Numbered from the stretch's first letter, positions 23,107-35,075 are shown. The stretch: DNA of 64,000 nt from Phragmites australis (GCF_958298935.1 NC_084927.1:28408001-28472000), one strand, 5' to 3'. Program-made: numbers and translations. The notes: a model not told the origin generated them from the sequence alone.

Positions 23107-23615
23107 TAATTGGCGTGCCCCGTCCAACCTGCAACCAAGCTGTCGAAGGAATTTTTAAAGTTATTTTTTTAACGAGATTCTCTTATTTTTCTTCGTAAAT
23201 TTTATGAAAGAAGACGGTTGGAGATAAGAAAAAAAAAACGAGAAGAAAAATCAAGAAGAGTACAAAATAAATATAATATAGTTGGATACTCTTATGTCCT
23301 GTTTATTTGGGATTTTAAATTGTGGATTGTGCTTAATAATCTAATTGTTTAAATAAACGGTTAGATTGTGAAATTGAATTTTTACAATCCAGAACTGGAT
23401 TATAGCACAATCCGTAGTTCACTTTTGACGAGATTTTATAGATTTTGTGGAGGGCGCAAATGAAAATCCCAAGTTGGGAGGTAATTAACCGCCAGTGTCA
23501 TCGATAAGTTATGATCGAAACGTTTTCTTCCTCTTTCCCGAGCTCGGTCACCTCTCACCCGTAACCCCTCTCTCTCTTCCGCAATACCTCGAAACCCTAG
23601 TGCCCCCGACCCAAG

Positions 23616-24029
23616 ATGGACGGCCTCTCCGGTGCAGCGGATTGGGATCTAGCAGAGGTCTTCGACACGACAATGCACGGATCGGCGGCTCCCGACGTGC
23701 ATCTCCCACTCCTCAGCTCAAGTGGTGTCACGAGGTCCACCAACGTGGCTCGTAGTGCGAGGTCAATCTCCGGCGTTCTGGAATTGGCTTCGGCAGAGAA
23801 GGCAGTTGCGCACACCCGGGCGGCTCCCGGCGCGACTGCACCCATCCCCGGCGAGTTCCTGGCCACGGCGTATGGCGCTGGGTCGTCGGGCCCGAGTGCA
23901 GCTGCCATCGTCGGGACGGTATCTCCGGCGCAACGTCCTGGAATTCAACGGGGGAAGCTCCGCATGACCTTCCAAAACACGATTTGGGGCTTGGTTGGGC
24001 GGATCTGTGCTTGTTGGCTTCGGATTTGA
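23616..24029 (+). CDS. Hypothetical frame in the captured core (137 aa)
   Basis: Begins MDGLSGAADWDLAEVFD after a pyrimidine-rich leader with an AAACCCTAG telo-box, which looks like a plant 5' leader. I recognise no domain. It ends soon after an unremarkable Ala/Ser-rich stretch, and the following DNA is a GA microsatellite. It could be the first exon of a captured gene or chance. Confidence 0.25.
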   Translation: MDGLSGAADWDLAEVFDTTMHGSAAPDVHLPLLSSSGVTRSTNVARSARSISGVLELASAEKAVAHTRAAPGATAPIPGEFLATAYGAGSSGPSAAAIVGTVSPAQRPGIQRGKLRMTFQNTIWGLVGRICACWLRI

Positions 24030-24107
24030 GCTCGGGGGTGCTGCAATGGTGGTGTGCTACTCAATGGTGCTTGGTTGTGAAGAGGAAAACAAGGGGGAGG
24101 GAGGGAG

Positions 24108-24118
24108 GGAGAGAGAGA

Positions 24119-24161
<43 letters not shown>
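24108..24161. repeat. (GA)n microsatellite
   Basis: More than 20 GA units with two interruptions (GGGA). A shorter GA run lies near 24693-24714. Confidence 0.9.
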
Positions 24162-24164
<3 letters not shown>

Positions 24165-25913
24165 CGAGGACGGCTGCGAGCCTCACCATGGCAGGAGGGA
24201 GCTCACCGAGCAGCTGGCTTGGTCAGATGCATGGGCAAAGTTGCATGGAGAGCAGGGGGTGTGGATGCACCTACACAAAAATCGAAAATCAATGCTAACC
24301 CTCAGATTTTACCTCTATCACACCATTACGGTTCAAACTTCTACACCCATAGCAGGCCGCACAGACTGATGTCGAACGTAAAGCTGTGCGTAGGTAAGAT
24401 CTACACCCCTTCATTTCGCTCTAGCTTCGTCACTGATCAGATGAGGGGTGTAGCAGCAGGAAGCTCGATGGGGTGGTGGCGTGCTGCTTGGTGCTGTGTT
24501 CTCCTGTGCGATGTATGCTCGGCTGGGGGAAAGTGAGGGAGAGAGCTGAGGAGAGCAATGGTGGAGCTCTGGGCAGTGGGAAGGTCAACAACTCGACGGA
24601 GATGGTGAGTACGACCAGCTCAGTGCTGCTGCAGCTCTGGAAGGGGAAAATAGCAAAGGAAGATGTGTTGCTGCTTGCAGCAAGGAGAGAAGATGGAGAG
24701 AGAGAGAGAGAGCGCAGCAGCTAATGCTTTGTTTGCTATGGAAAAAAATCAATTTTTGCATGAATTATGTATCCTTTAAATTTTATTTATTCATTTTCAT
24801 ATTTTAAAATAAATGTGTCACAAAAGAATAAATACACCCAAAAAAGCAAAAGCTAAGGGTATTACATACTATTGACATCTAAAAGTAACAATTCATTTAT
24901 TTTAGAATTCAGGTTGTCAAACAACTATCAGCTTTTACCATTCAGATTGTAACAATTCAGCTTTTCATAATCTACAATCTATAATTTACCTTTTACAATT
25001 CACAGCTAAAACAAACATGTCCTTAGATAGTGTTTGGTTGATTATATAAAATCGAATGTGATGTGATTGTATGGATGAGATGATTTTAAATGAGATGATA
25101 TAAGTAGCATGTTTGGTTTAATGTATGGAACAATATATGAGAGTGTTTAGCTGGATGTATTAGATGCACGTATGAATGTGTTTAGTTCCTAAAACATAAT
25201 CACTATATCTATTTATAACTTAATTCCTTTCTAATATGGTAATTTTATAAGTGTAATTATCAACAAACTATTCTAATTAATATTGATATGTACTAATAAC
25301 AATTAATTATACCTTAATATATCATTATTTATCACTAATTATCCATAGTAATACTTAATTATAGCTAATAACATATAATTGTAACTAATGCATAGCTAAT
25401 TGTTCTTAATTTTCATTAATCTAACTAATCATCACTAAGTACATCTAATTACAGGAGCTAACAGAGCCTGTACGAGGTTATTCAATATCTTGATATAATA
25501 TTTCTAAAATCTGTATCGTCGTGTCTTGGATGAGTTGTTACCATTCATCCAACCAACACACATGCATAACAATATCTCCACCATTATCCCATATATATAT
25601 ATATCATCTTATACAGAGAATCAAACACTAGGTAGGGTGGGTCATTACTAAGTAAGAATAAGAACAATTAGCTATGCATTAGTTACAATTAGATATCATT
25701 AACCATAATTAAGTATTATTGTGGGTAATTAGTGACATGTTAAGTTATAATTAATTTTAGTAAAGATTAGTATTAATTAGAATAATTTATTGATAATTAT
25801 AATTATAAAATTATCGTGTTATAACTAAATTAAGTTATAATTAGATATAGTGTTTATCTTCTTATCAACTAAATAAATGTATATGTGTATTCAAACATTC
25901 ATCAAACACTTTC

Positions 25914-25918
25914 ATGAC
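25914..25918. other. Target duplication, left copy (ATGAC)
   Basis: Identical to 40793-40797 at the far end of the retrotransposon. Both lie within the right arm of the foldback element. Confidence 0.92.
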
Positions 25919-26359
25919 TGTCGGAGAGTGAACTCCTGTCGCAGGGATCCCGAGAGACCCCTTTTTAGAGATTCGGCCGGGGGGATGATCCTGGAAAAGC
26001 TTGTTTGGGAAATAAGCGGGAACGGAAAAAAATACGATGGCTGGCGGGAGACGATCACCCTAATGCAAGAAAAAGTGGGTACGCCGGGTTTTAGACAGGT
26101 TCGGGCCGCACGGAGGCGTAACACCCTACTCCTGTATGAACACTATATTTATCCTTGAAGGGAATTCTTCAAGGAGGTATCTGGTTCTCAGGGGAGAGCT
26201 GTTTACAAAGAGCTTGAGGCTCTTATGTTCTAGCTTAACTTGAGCTGGTTCGAGTGTCTGTCGATCTATTTTTGGCCTGGTTCGTCGGAGATTGTTGGTC
26301 GTCTGGTGGTTGAAGGCCTTTTCTTTTCTTCCTCCTTTTTTAGTGTTCTCCATCCTTTC

Positions 26360-26367
26360 CTTTTATA
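26360..26367 (-). promoter_or_regulatory. LTR TATA box (3' LTR copy)
   Basis: TATAAAAG on the minus strand, identical to the copy at 39535-39542 in the 5' LTR. Confidence 0.7.
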
Positions 26368-26860
26368 GGCGCGCCGACCTCAACATATCCTGAATGGGAA
26401 AGAGGGGACGCGAATGCCAAGGTGCCACGGAGAAAGGCGTAATCATTTCATTTTGGCGAAGTGACAGGGGCGGTGGAGAAATGCGGCGCGCATTCGACCA
26501 CCAGCCGCTGCGGAAGCCTCGGGGCGCCCTAAAAGGGGCCCACCGGTCAGCCTCAGAGGTGCCCAGTGCGCCCACCCTGTCTTGTTCTTCTGCCAGGGCA
26601 GGGTGGCAGGCGGAGTGCTTCGATTCTGGCAACGTTATCCCGAGGCACCTGGATGAAACGGGACGGGACCCGTGCATTTAATGGACCCACGGCCCCCTGC
26701 TAGTGCATGGCAGGGTCTGACACTGGGGCGTGGGCAGCTGAGAATGTCAGGATGTCAGGATGTCAGACCGCGCGTGCCTATTAAATGCGGCATTGGGCCT
26801 TTGACTGGATGACACCCTGACGACGGGACCCTTCGGGTCGTTGAATGATCTTGCGTGAAC

Positions 26861-27444
26861 CTTCGGGGCACCGAGTCCTCGGGGGCTGCCACGTGCAGCC
26901 CCGAGCACTCTCTCCCGAGCACTTCGGTGGGACCTTCGGGGCACCGAGTCCTCGGGGGCTGCCACGTGCAGCCCCGAGCACTCTCCCCCGAGCACTTTGG
27001 TGGGGCCTTCGGGGCACCGGGTCCTCGGGGGCTGCCACGTGCAGCCCCGAGCACTCTCTCCCGAGCACTTCGGTGGGACCTTCGGGGCACCGAGTCCTCG
27101 GGGGCTGCCACGTGCAGCCCCGAGCACTCTCCCCCGAGCACTTTGGTGGGGCCTTCGGGGCACCGGGTCCTCGGGGGCTGCCACGTGCAGCCCCGAGCAC
27201 TCTCTCCCGAGCACTTCGGTGGGACCTTCGGGGCACCGAGTCCTCGGGGGCTGCCACATGCAGCCCCGAGCACTCTCCCCCGAGCACTTTGGTGGGGCCT
27301 TCGGGGCACCGGGTCCTCGGGGGCTGCCACGTGCAGCCCCGAGCACTCTCTCCCGAGCACTTTGGTGGGGCCTTCGGGGCACCGGGTCCTCGGGGGCTGC
27401 CACGTGCAGCCCCGAGCACTCTCTCCCGAGCACTTCGGTCTTAG
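26861..27444 (-). repeat. Eight 73-bp tandem repeats in U3 (3' LTR)
   Basis: Units begin at 26861 and every 73 bases to 27372. Each holds an imperfect palindrome, CTCGGGGGCTGC and GCAGCCCCGAG, around CACGTG. Two variants alternate (ending TTCGGTGGGA or TTTGGTGGGG), so the real period is often 146. All six frames are open, which gives repeat-coded ORFs without biological meaning. Confidence 0.92.
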
Positions 27445-27617
27445 TGTTTGGACCCTGCAGATCATCGGGGAACTAGGGTGCTCGGGAACCAGAGGCGGCG
27501 GCCCCGAGCACCTTCTCCCGGGACTTAGCTTTTTCTTACCTCGCAGGGTGGTGACATGTGGTGGATAGCCGGCCTGGCCTCGGGACTTAGGGACCCCTGG
27601 TTCTGAATACACCGACA

Positions 27618-27633
27618 GTAGCCCCCGGGCCCG
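27618..27633 (-). other. Polypurine tract of the Tat element
   Basis: Minus strand GGGCCCGGGGGCTAC directly before the TGTCGG of the 3' LTR. This purine-rich (not pure) form is common next to LTRs of this group. Confidence 0.7.
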
Positions 27634-27973
27634 TTGGTAGGCGATGGGACGGAGACTGCGAATGGGCCCTTCGTCGCGACCGAGGCCAAGGCTAGCGCGG
27701 ACGCCATATGGCAAGCTTTCGAGAGGTGGCCCTTGCGGACCTAGACCTCAAGTACGTTCCAACGGGAAAATGAGTGGACGCGTGTCCACACAACTTCCGA
27801 AGGGTATGATAACCATACGGGCGGCACGCGCGGTCGCCGCGCAGATCGAGGAAAATACGCCTCGCAACCGCTGACATCGTGCGATCGTCGGGAGATTCGT
27901 CTGACATTTGCGTCGATCGAGGCGACGCTTCGCCGAGCGAACCGTCTGGGGCGGCAGTTTTCGAATTTTGAGA

Positions 27974-27981
27974 TATAAAAG
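27974..27981 (+). promoter_or_regulatory. TATA box of the antisense gene
   Basis: TATAAAAG in GAGATATAAAAGGGGG, followed about 30 bases later by a C/T-rich start region (near 28005). The first ATG downstream is that of the antisense gene at 28136. Confidence 0.65.
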
Positions 27982-28135
27982 GGGGAACGGATCGGTCCGT
28001 TTCCCCTTTTTACGCTCTCTTGCACTTGCGCTCCTGCCTTCTTGGTGCTCCGAAGCCCTCAGGAAAATCCCAGGCGACCGGAGCATTCTCCCTTCTCCCA
28101 CTTCTCCACCAAAAAACACCTTCCACCCTGTTGAG

Positions 28136-31100
28136 ATGACGAGGGTTGGAGGAGGACGCCGGGATAGGACTTCGGACAGCATCTTGCCGGAGTCTCGTCT
28201 GAGGAACGAGGAGGCGGCGGAGAAGATTAGGAAGCTGTTGGTACCGGAGGGTCAGGAAGGTGCCGTGGTGGTGAGGCCGGCGACTCTGACGCCGGCGACG
28301 ACCGTCCCTGGGCGGACCGTTCTCTTCACCTCTTTCGTGGCGGCGGGGCTAGTGCCGCCGTTCTCCGCCTTCTTTCTGCAAGTTTTGGAGACGTACGGCA
28401 TACAAATGGCGCACCTAAGCCCCAATTCCGTCGTGGCGTTGGCGGTCTTCGCGCATCTCTGCGAAATGTTCGTGGGGGTGATGCCGTCGGCGACGCTGCT
28501 TCGCCATTTCTTCGTCCTCCGGCCGGTGGGGAAGAAGAGGGGGTACTCCACGGCGGACGTCGCGGGGTGCTGCAACCTCCGGCTCCGGGAAGGCCTGGGG
28601 GATCATTATATTCCCCAGGTTCTACGCAGCAAGTGGGAGGAGTGGCGGCGGGACTGGTTCTTCGTCGACATCGACCCCCACGAGCGCCTCGAATTGCCAG
28701 AGAGGGCGGCGGAACCTCGGCGGTCGACGTGGGAGGCGCCGCCGCCAGAAGATGCGAGACTGAAGCCGGTGCTAGAGCGCATCTTGGAACTGCGCGAGGG
28801 CGGGCTGACCTCAGTCATGGTGGTTGTGGACTTTCTGCGTCGTCGGTTGGCACCCTTGCGAGAGCGGGCCCGACCAAGCTGGTTCTACACCGGGCCGGAG
28901 GACATCACCAGGACCCAGATTGGCGCGAGCTGGGATCTGGGGCAGGCGGAGCTGCGAGGGATGACCCGAGTGATCACTGGGACGGAGGACATGAGCCGGG
29001 CGGAGATGGCGCTCTGCGCCAATCCCAACCGGGTGGCCATCATGGCGGGGCTGCCGGAGTTCGATGCCCATGGGCCCGTGGACCGGCCACGAAGCCGGAG
29101 TCCCGAGGCCTCCGACCTCCCCGGGCTGGAGGAACTTCTTGGCGAGGAGGTCGCAGGTAGTTCGGCGCGGGCTGGCGACGGGGCCGCCGCAAGCAGCAGC
29201 CGCCGTGCCGGAGAGGAGGGCGCCACTGAAGTTGTTGAAGAGTTGGCGCCGGGAGACCGGGGAAAGCGACCCCGGGCCTTGATCCTAGTGCCGGATTCTC
29301 CACCGTCGCCGACGGCAGCGGCGGCATTTCCGGTGCTGGAGCCGCGCCTGGTGCGGATGGGGCCTGCATCGACGCCTGCGACCTGCACGGCGGAGACCGA
29401 GACCCGTCCGGCGGCACCCGAGGTTCGTACGACGGCGCCCGTGGCCTGCGTAGTGGCTCAGCCGAGCCCCCAGCGGAAGAGGCGGCGGGAGGAGTCCGGA
29501 CCGACGGCACCGGACTCGGACATCAGACTCCCAGCGGCAAAATGGCGGTATCGGTGAGTCTTCTTTCTTGCTTTTCCATGGGCATTTTCGGCCCGAACTA
29601 AGTTTTGACAACTTTCACTTGTCTCCCGCAGGCCAGCTGCAGGCGCTGCTGTGACGGAGAGAGAGCAGGCGCCGGAGCCAGAGCCGAGCCTGCCCGCTGC
29701 GACGGCGGAGGCCGGCATAGGATCGGCGGAGGTGCCAATCGACGTGGCGGCCCCTGGGAGAGAGGCGGAGGTGGCAGCTGAAAGAAGGGTGCCGGCGGAA
29801 CCTACCCCGGGCGCGGAGAGCCCGGGGCGGATAACGGTGGAGGCGGATGTTCTGCCGGGGCCGGTGGACAGGGCGGCCGATGCGGGAACGCGGCCGCCAT
29901 CCGAGACCTTGGCTCCGGCGGAGCCTACCCCGGGCAGGCAGAGCCCGGGGCGGATGGCGGTGCAAGGCCCGGCGGAGAGCTCGGCCCCCCTGGAGGCATC
30001 GCGCGGAGAAGCCTGGGCGCCCGCAGTGCCCGGCCGGCCTGCCGATCCCTTCCTGGCCGCCATTAAAGGCGTCCAAGCAGCAGTCGGGCAACTGGGCGCA
30101 GTGGTGAAGGCCAAGGAGGGGGAGCTCGAAGCCGAGTGCGCCCGCCTGGCACTGGAGAAGGCGCAGCTGGCGGGCGCCCAGGAGGAGGCCCGTGCGGCAG
30201 CCGCGCGGGAGCAGAAACTCCTAGAAGACATCCGCGCGGAAGCCGCGCGGGAACGAGAAACTTTGAAGACCGCGTGGGCAGAGGCCGCGCGGGAACGAGA
30301 AGACGCCGCCCGCTTGGCCGAGGCGTCGAGGCAACAAGCTGCCGAGGCCCTTGCCAGGATGGGGCAGGCGCAGGAGAGGGAGGCGGCAGTCGCAGCCCGG
30401 GAGGAGGCTGCGGAGGAGCGGCAAGCCGAGCTGGCCCGCCGGGAGGGCGCGGACGAGAAGACGCGCGCCGACCTCCAGCGCTGGGAAGACGACCTCCGGA
30501 AGATCAGAGAAGAAATCAAGCGCTGGGAAGAGGACGTCTCCGTCCGGGAAGTAGACAACGAGCTATCAGCGTCGGATCTCGGAGCCCGGGAGGATTCGGT
30601 GGTCCAGCAGGAGGATGTGCTGGCCCGGCGGGAGAATGAGCTGAGTCGCCGAGAAGGCGAACTGAGTCGCCGAGAAGGCGAACTGAGTCGCCGAGAGGGC
30701 GAAGCTGCTGCTGCGGTGGCCGCCGCGGCTACCAGGGCGGAAGAGAATGCGAAGCACGAGGCGGAACTGGCCGCCCGTGAGCGCGCCTTGTCCGAGATGG
30801 TGGCCAAGGCGAAGCAGGCTGCCGTCCCCGCCGCAGCCGGCGGTTCTTCTGGTCCGGCCAGGGACCAGGGACTCGAGGCACAGCTGCGGGCCGCCAAGGA
30901 GAAGCTCGAGACCGCCTTTGTCTCGCGGGTCAACCTTGAGCATATGCTGGAGGACATCCTCCGGCGGATGCGACGGGCCGTGGAGAAGGGTGGTCTCGGA
31001 CGGCTTGTCGATGACAAGAAGGGCGACGGCCCCGCACGACAAGTGTTGGGGCTGCAGCAGGTCTGCGAGCGCCTCGAGACCCTGCCCTGGGCAGTTCAGG

Positions 31101-31357
31101 AACTTGCCGCCCGGGAGGGACGTGGCTTGGCACGTGCCGTGGCCGAGCACGTCCTGGCCTGCTACCGAAGCAGGGACCCGAACTTCCCATTGGAGCCGGC
31201 GCGGGAGGGAGTAGTCGAGGCTGAGGAGGAGGCCGCCCGGGCAGCGGTTAGGAGTACCGCCTCCGTGGTGGCGGCCGGCTTCAGGCGAGAGGTACCGCCG
31301 CCGCCCGCCCCCGGGGACGACTCGGAGGATTCAGCCGACGCCTCTGCCGCCGACTAG
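28136..31357 (+). CDS. Antisense gene of the Tat element ('putative gypsy type transposon' family), two exons, 1047 aa
   Basis: Exon 1 (28136-29553) and exon 2 (29632-31357) join across a 78-base intron with GTGAGT donor and CCCGCAG acceptor; phases fit (472 codons plus 2 bases, then 1 base). Residues about 60-200 (GLVPPFSAFFLQVLETYG, HLSPNSVVALAVFAHLCEMF, LLRHFFVLRP) match the family called putative gypsy-type transposon (Transposase_28). Residues about 200-470 are low-complexity. Exon 2 is mainly a long coiled coil (about 615-865), with three copies of SRREGEL near 30646-30700. No stop or frameshift is seen. It runs opposite to gag-pol and ends towards integrase. Its role is unknown; known Tat elements carry similar antisense frames. 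The contrast with the broken gag-pol is notable. Confidence 0.82.
29554..29631 (+). other. Intron of the antisense gene
   Basis: 78 bases, GTGAGTCTTC to a T/C-rich tract and CCCGCAG. It contains in-frame stops, so without splicing the protein would end after about 475 residues. Confidence 0.75.
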
Positions 31358-31794
31358 GCCTTCTGTGCCCTCTTTTCTTTTGTTGTAGATGTAGGAGTGA
31401 ATATTAGGAGTGAACCCTTAGAAAACGCCTTGTATATGTCTTGTGAATATAATGGCAGCTTTTCCTTGGGCTCGCAACTCCAATTTCTCTGTGTGTTTGA
31501 TGTTTCTTCTGGTGCTCTGCCTGGAAGTCCCGGGGAGTACTTAGTCGGGCCGTTCCCGACCTTCCCATCCCCGAGAAATGAAGTTGTTCCGGTCGCTGGC
31601 GTTGGCGCAGCCAGCCCTCAAGCTCTTGCGAGTCCGCACTGCCTAGGTTAAGAAACGAAGACACAGACTCCCTTGCCCGGGAGATAGATCGATCCTGCTC
31701 GGAACACGCCGTGCCTAATGAACACTTTTTCACTTTGCGACCACTCAGTTAGTAGAAGGGAGACGTGTGCGGGCGAGAATGCGACCAAGAGTCC

Positions 31795-31960
31795 TCGCGG
31801 TCCGGTGGTGCCCGGGCTTTGAAACGGGCCGGACCGAGCACTGACAGCCTGCCCCCGAGGCCTGAGCTCCGGACTACCCGAGTAGCTCGAGTGATAGGAT
31901 TACCCAGGGTACCCGAGGACTCGGTAGTGCTCGGGGTCCATAAAAGCAGACCGAACACCA
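31795..31960. repeat. Diverged direct repeat, copy 1
   Basis: Shares in order GTCCGGTGG, GACCGAGCACTGACAGCC, GAGCTCCGGACTAC, GGATTACCCAG and ACCGAACACCAC with 32570-32725. Roughly 80 percent alike by eye. Confidence 0.7.
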
Positions 31961-32569
31961 CGACGACCACGAAGGGCTTCGGTCAGACATTATCGTAAGC
32001 AAGGTACTCCTTTCTATAAACCGCTATGTCGTTCTGGGAAAAAGTAGACACGCGGCAGGGTTTTTGCGTGCAAGGAGACCACCTCGCCGAACAGATTAAA
32101 GCGCGAGAGCCCCCGAGAATGACTCGGGGACATAAATTTACTGAAAGCAGACTTGTCTGAATATAACCACTCACCGGACAGCTGTCGGCCTTCCGGCCAA
32201 CCGATCCAGGAGGGGTGTGCTTCCGAGCTCGGGGGACCGGGGACTTGATTCTTTCAACGGAGCGCCCGAGGGCCCAGAGGCATACGAGGCTCCTAGGGTC
32301 GGGTGGCCTCGACCACCCAAGCCTAAGTGGTAGGACCACCCGAAGACCCTTGGGGCCGACCAGAGACCGGGGCATTGAAGCCCTCGCGGCCGAACTGCTT
32401 GTGATTGCCAGCCTGTGACTTGAGAGAGAATATAGAATTTCTTGGTCTGGTGCGCTCTGTTAGTGCGGTACTTGCTATAGACTGTTCTCGTTTTTGACCC
32501 GAGACCTCTTGAATACCCAAACCGGCGAACAAGAGCGGACAGAGGCATAACCTAGAGGTCCTATAGTTC

Positions 32570-32725
32570 GGTGGCGTCCGGGTATGACAGACCAGACCGA
32601 GCACCGACAGCCCGCTCCGAGGGCCCGAGCTCCGGACTACTCGAGCAGCTCGAGCGATTGGATTACCCAGAGCACCCCAAAACTTGGTAGTGCCCGGGAG
32701 CCTGCCATGACACCGAACACCACAG
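32570..32725. repeat. Diverged direct repeat, copy 2
   Basis: Partner of 31795-31960, same orientation. Confidence 0.7.
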
Positions 32726-33026
32726 CCTACCATGCCGGACGTGGGTCAGCGGCGACTGCTCGCATGCATATCGAGCGGGATTCTTTTGTCAGCGGGAAAA
32801 AAGAGAGAGCGAACTTTTTCTCGCACAACCGAGCTCCTCACCAGACATATTAAACATACGGAATCCAGAAAAAGTATTTTGATATAGCGATTGCTTATTG
32901 AAAAACTTAATGTGCAATATTTACAAGGTTGGGTAACATCGACTTACCCCACGGGGCGAAGCCTTCAGACTGCTCGGGCGGGGAAAAGCCCCCGGCCTTA
33001 CTAACCTGAACCGCGAGCACGACCAT

Positions 33027-34727
33027 CTACGGGTAGAAGCGTCGAAGATGCTCGATGTTCCACGGATTCGGGAGTGGCTGTCCTTCCTCCGTCGCCAACC
33101 TGAAAGAACCTGCCCGGGGGACCGCGATCACGGTGAAGGGACCTTCCCACACAGGGGACAACTTATTAATTCCTTCGCGCGACTGGATGCGTCGGAGAAC
33201 TAGGTCCCCCACCTCGAGAGACCGGGCCCGGACATGGCGCAGATGATAACGCCGCAGACTCTGCTGGTACCGAGCCGCCCGGACAGCAGCACGCCGCCGG
33301 CGCTCCTCCAGGTAGTCTACGTCGTCGCGCCTTTGATGCTCCTGCTCACCCTCAGAGTATGCATGCACTCGAGGGGAGCCCAGAGTGAGCTCGGAGGGGA
33401 GGACTGCTTTGGCGCCGTAGACGAGGAAGAAAGGAGTCTCCCCGGTAGCGCGGCTTGGCGTAGTCCGATTGGCCCATAGCACGGCTGGCAGCTCGTCCAC
33501 CCATCCCTTCCCGTGCTTAGCGAGCACGTTATAGGTCCGGGTTTTGAGGCCCTTTAGTATCTCCGCGTTGGCGCGCTCGACCTGCCCGTTACTCCGAGGA
33601 TGAGCGACGGAAGCGAAGCAGAGCTTGATGCCGAGATCTTCGCAATAGTCCCCGAACAAGGCACTTGTGAACTGGGTGCCGTTGTCGGTGATGATCCGAT
33701 TGGGGACACCAAAGCGGCTAGTGATGCCGCGGATAAACTGGAGCGCCGTGTTTTTGGTCACCTTGATGACTGGGACCGCCTCCGGCCACTTAGTGAATTT
33801 GTCGATAGCGACATATAGGTATGCATAGCCCCCGACTGCTCGGGGGAATGGACCCAGAATGTCCAAACCCCAGACCGCGAAAGGCCATGACAGGGGAATG
33901 GTATGGAGAGCCTGAGCTGGCTGGTGAATCTGCTTTGCATGGAACTGGCATGCCCTGCAGCGCCGAACCAGCTCGGAAGCATCCTGGAGAGCTGTAGGCC
34001 AGTAGAAACCTTGCCAGAAGGCTTTCCCGACCAGCGTGCGGAACGATGAATGGCCACCGCACTCGCCCTCGTGGACCTCAGCGAGAAGATCACCGCCTTC
34101 TGCCCGAGAGATGCATTTCAGGAGGATACCTCCTGCGCTACGTCGGTAGAGATCCCCATCCACAATGGCATAGCGTTTGGACTGCTGAGCAACCCTTTCG
34201 GCAGACGCCTCATCCTCGGGTAGGAACTTTTCTTTCAAGTACCCTCGGATGTCAGACATCCACGAGGCATCTTGAGAACATTCGGCGAGCGCAGCGCACT
34301 CATCGGACGGCGGCGCCCTGACGGGGCTTCCCACTGAGGGCACCGCCGGGGTCTCCTGAATTGAGTTCGAGGTTTCCCATTCATCCTGTTCGGCAGGCAG
34401 GACGGAAGGCCGTGCGAGTCTTTCTTCAAAGACTCCGGCAGGGACGCGCGCACGTGATGAGGCCAGGCGAGAGAGCTCGTCGGCCGGAGCATTGTCGCGG
34501 CGAGAGATATGCCGCAATTCGAGGCCGTCGAAGCGTCTCTCGAGCTTTCTGACTGCAGCCACGTACGCCGTCATTTGAGGATCCGTGCACTGGTACTCCT
34601 TGGACACCTGGTTGACGACCAGTTGGGAGTCCCCTTTGACCAGGAGGCGACGAATCCCGAGCCCCACCGCAGCCCGGAGGCCGGCGATGAGACCTTCATA
34701 CTCCGCCATGTTGTTGGATGCGCGGAA
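33027..34727 (-). pseudogene. Second half of archaeal-type RNase H plus integrase
   Basis: Begins after a TAA at 34728. RNase H text: FRASNN, MAEYEGLIAGLRAAVGLGI and KGDSQLVVNQV (the E and D of the active site). Integrase follows: zinc-binding H-x-H-C-x2-C (EVHEGECGGH, CRACQ), then the D-D-E core (LDILGPFP, TDNGTQFTS, NGQVERANAEI), and a C-terminal GPFTVI block ending LRRFYP. The integrase part is intact over about 400 residues. Together with the upstream frames it would be one polyprotein; here a stop separates it. Confidence 0.9.
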
Positions 34728-35075
34728 TTACAACTGTACGACGTACCGGAGCTCTTCACCCGTTGGGGAGGTGAGAACCACTCCGGCCCCTGCGCCTTTC
34801 AGCGAGAGGGAGCCGTCGAAGTGCATGACCCAGTACCCGGGCGCGTCGTGCCCGGGATAGGTAGAAACCTCTTCTGGGACGACGCCGGGGACGGGCGTCC
34901 ACTCTGCCAAGAAGTCGGAGAGTGCCTGGCTTTTAATCGCCTGGCGACTGACGAAGTGTAGGTCGAACTCCGCCAGCTCTACTGCCCATTTGACAACACG
35001 CCCGGTGCCTTCCCGGTTCCGGAGAATGGGTCCCAGTGGATAAGTGGTAATCACCGAGACTTTGTGCGCCTGGAA
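34728..35075 (-). pseudogene. RNase H connection and first half of archaeal-type RNase H
   Basis: Lies between two in-frame stops, TAA at 35076-35078 and TAA at 34728-34730. Reads TYPLGPILRNREGTGRVVKW, AELAEFDLHFVSRQ-like text, LSDFLAEW, then MHFDGSLSLKGAGAGVVL, the first catalytic Asp block of the extra RNase H carried by Tat elements. The same frame continues on both sides. Confidence 0.88.

Larger units (their letters stand above)
23295..25022. mobile_element. Possible PIF/Harbinger-like element (1.7 kb) carrying host-like sequence
   Basis: The left edge TGTCCTGTTTATTTGG and the complement of the right edge, GGACATGTTTGTTTTAG, are similar but not identical. TTA flanks the left (23292-23294) and right (25023-25025). 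AT-rich arms surround a GC-rich core (23490-24720) that does not look like the arms, so the element may have captured genic DNA. Boundaries are moderately supported. Confidence 0.45.
25919..27617 (-). repeat. 3' LTR of the Tat element
   Basis: 1,699 bases; differs from 39094-40792 at about six sites, five of them in the repeat array or the adjoining 150 bases. One change turns a G-box CACGTG into CACATG near 27256. Confidence 0.93.
31358..33026. other. Non-coding region between the antisense gene and integrase
   Basis: The 3' ends of two convergent transcription units meet here. A diverged direct duplication of about 165 bases occurs at about 31795-31960 and 32570-32725. No other frame is convincing. 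Confidence 0.6.

Noticed and set aside
26747..27714. Long repeat-coded open frames on both strands in the LTR (also 39922-40853)
   Set aside because: They arise because the 73-bp GC-rich unit has no stop in any frame. The unit length (not a multiple of 3) makes all frames equivalent, and there is no start or domain.
29458..31017. 519-residue minus-strand frame
   Set aside because: Ser/Arg/Ala-rich shadow of the coiled-coil exon of the antisense gene.
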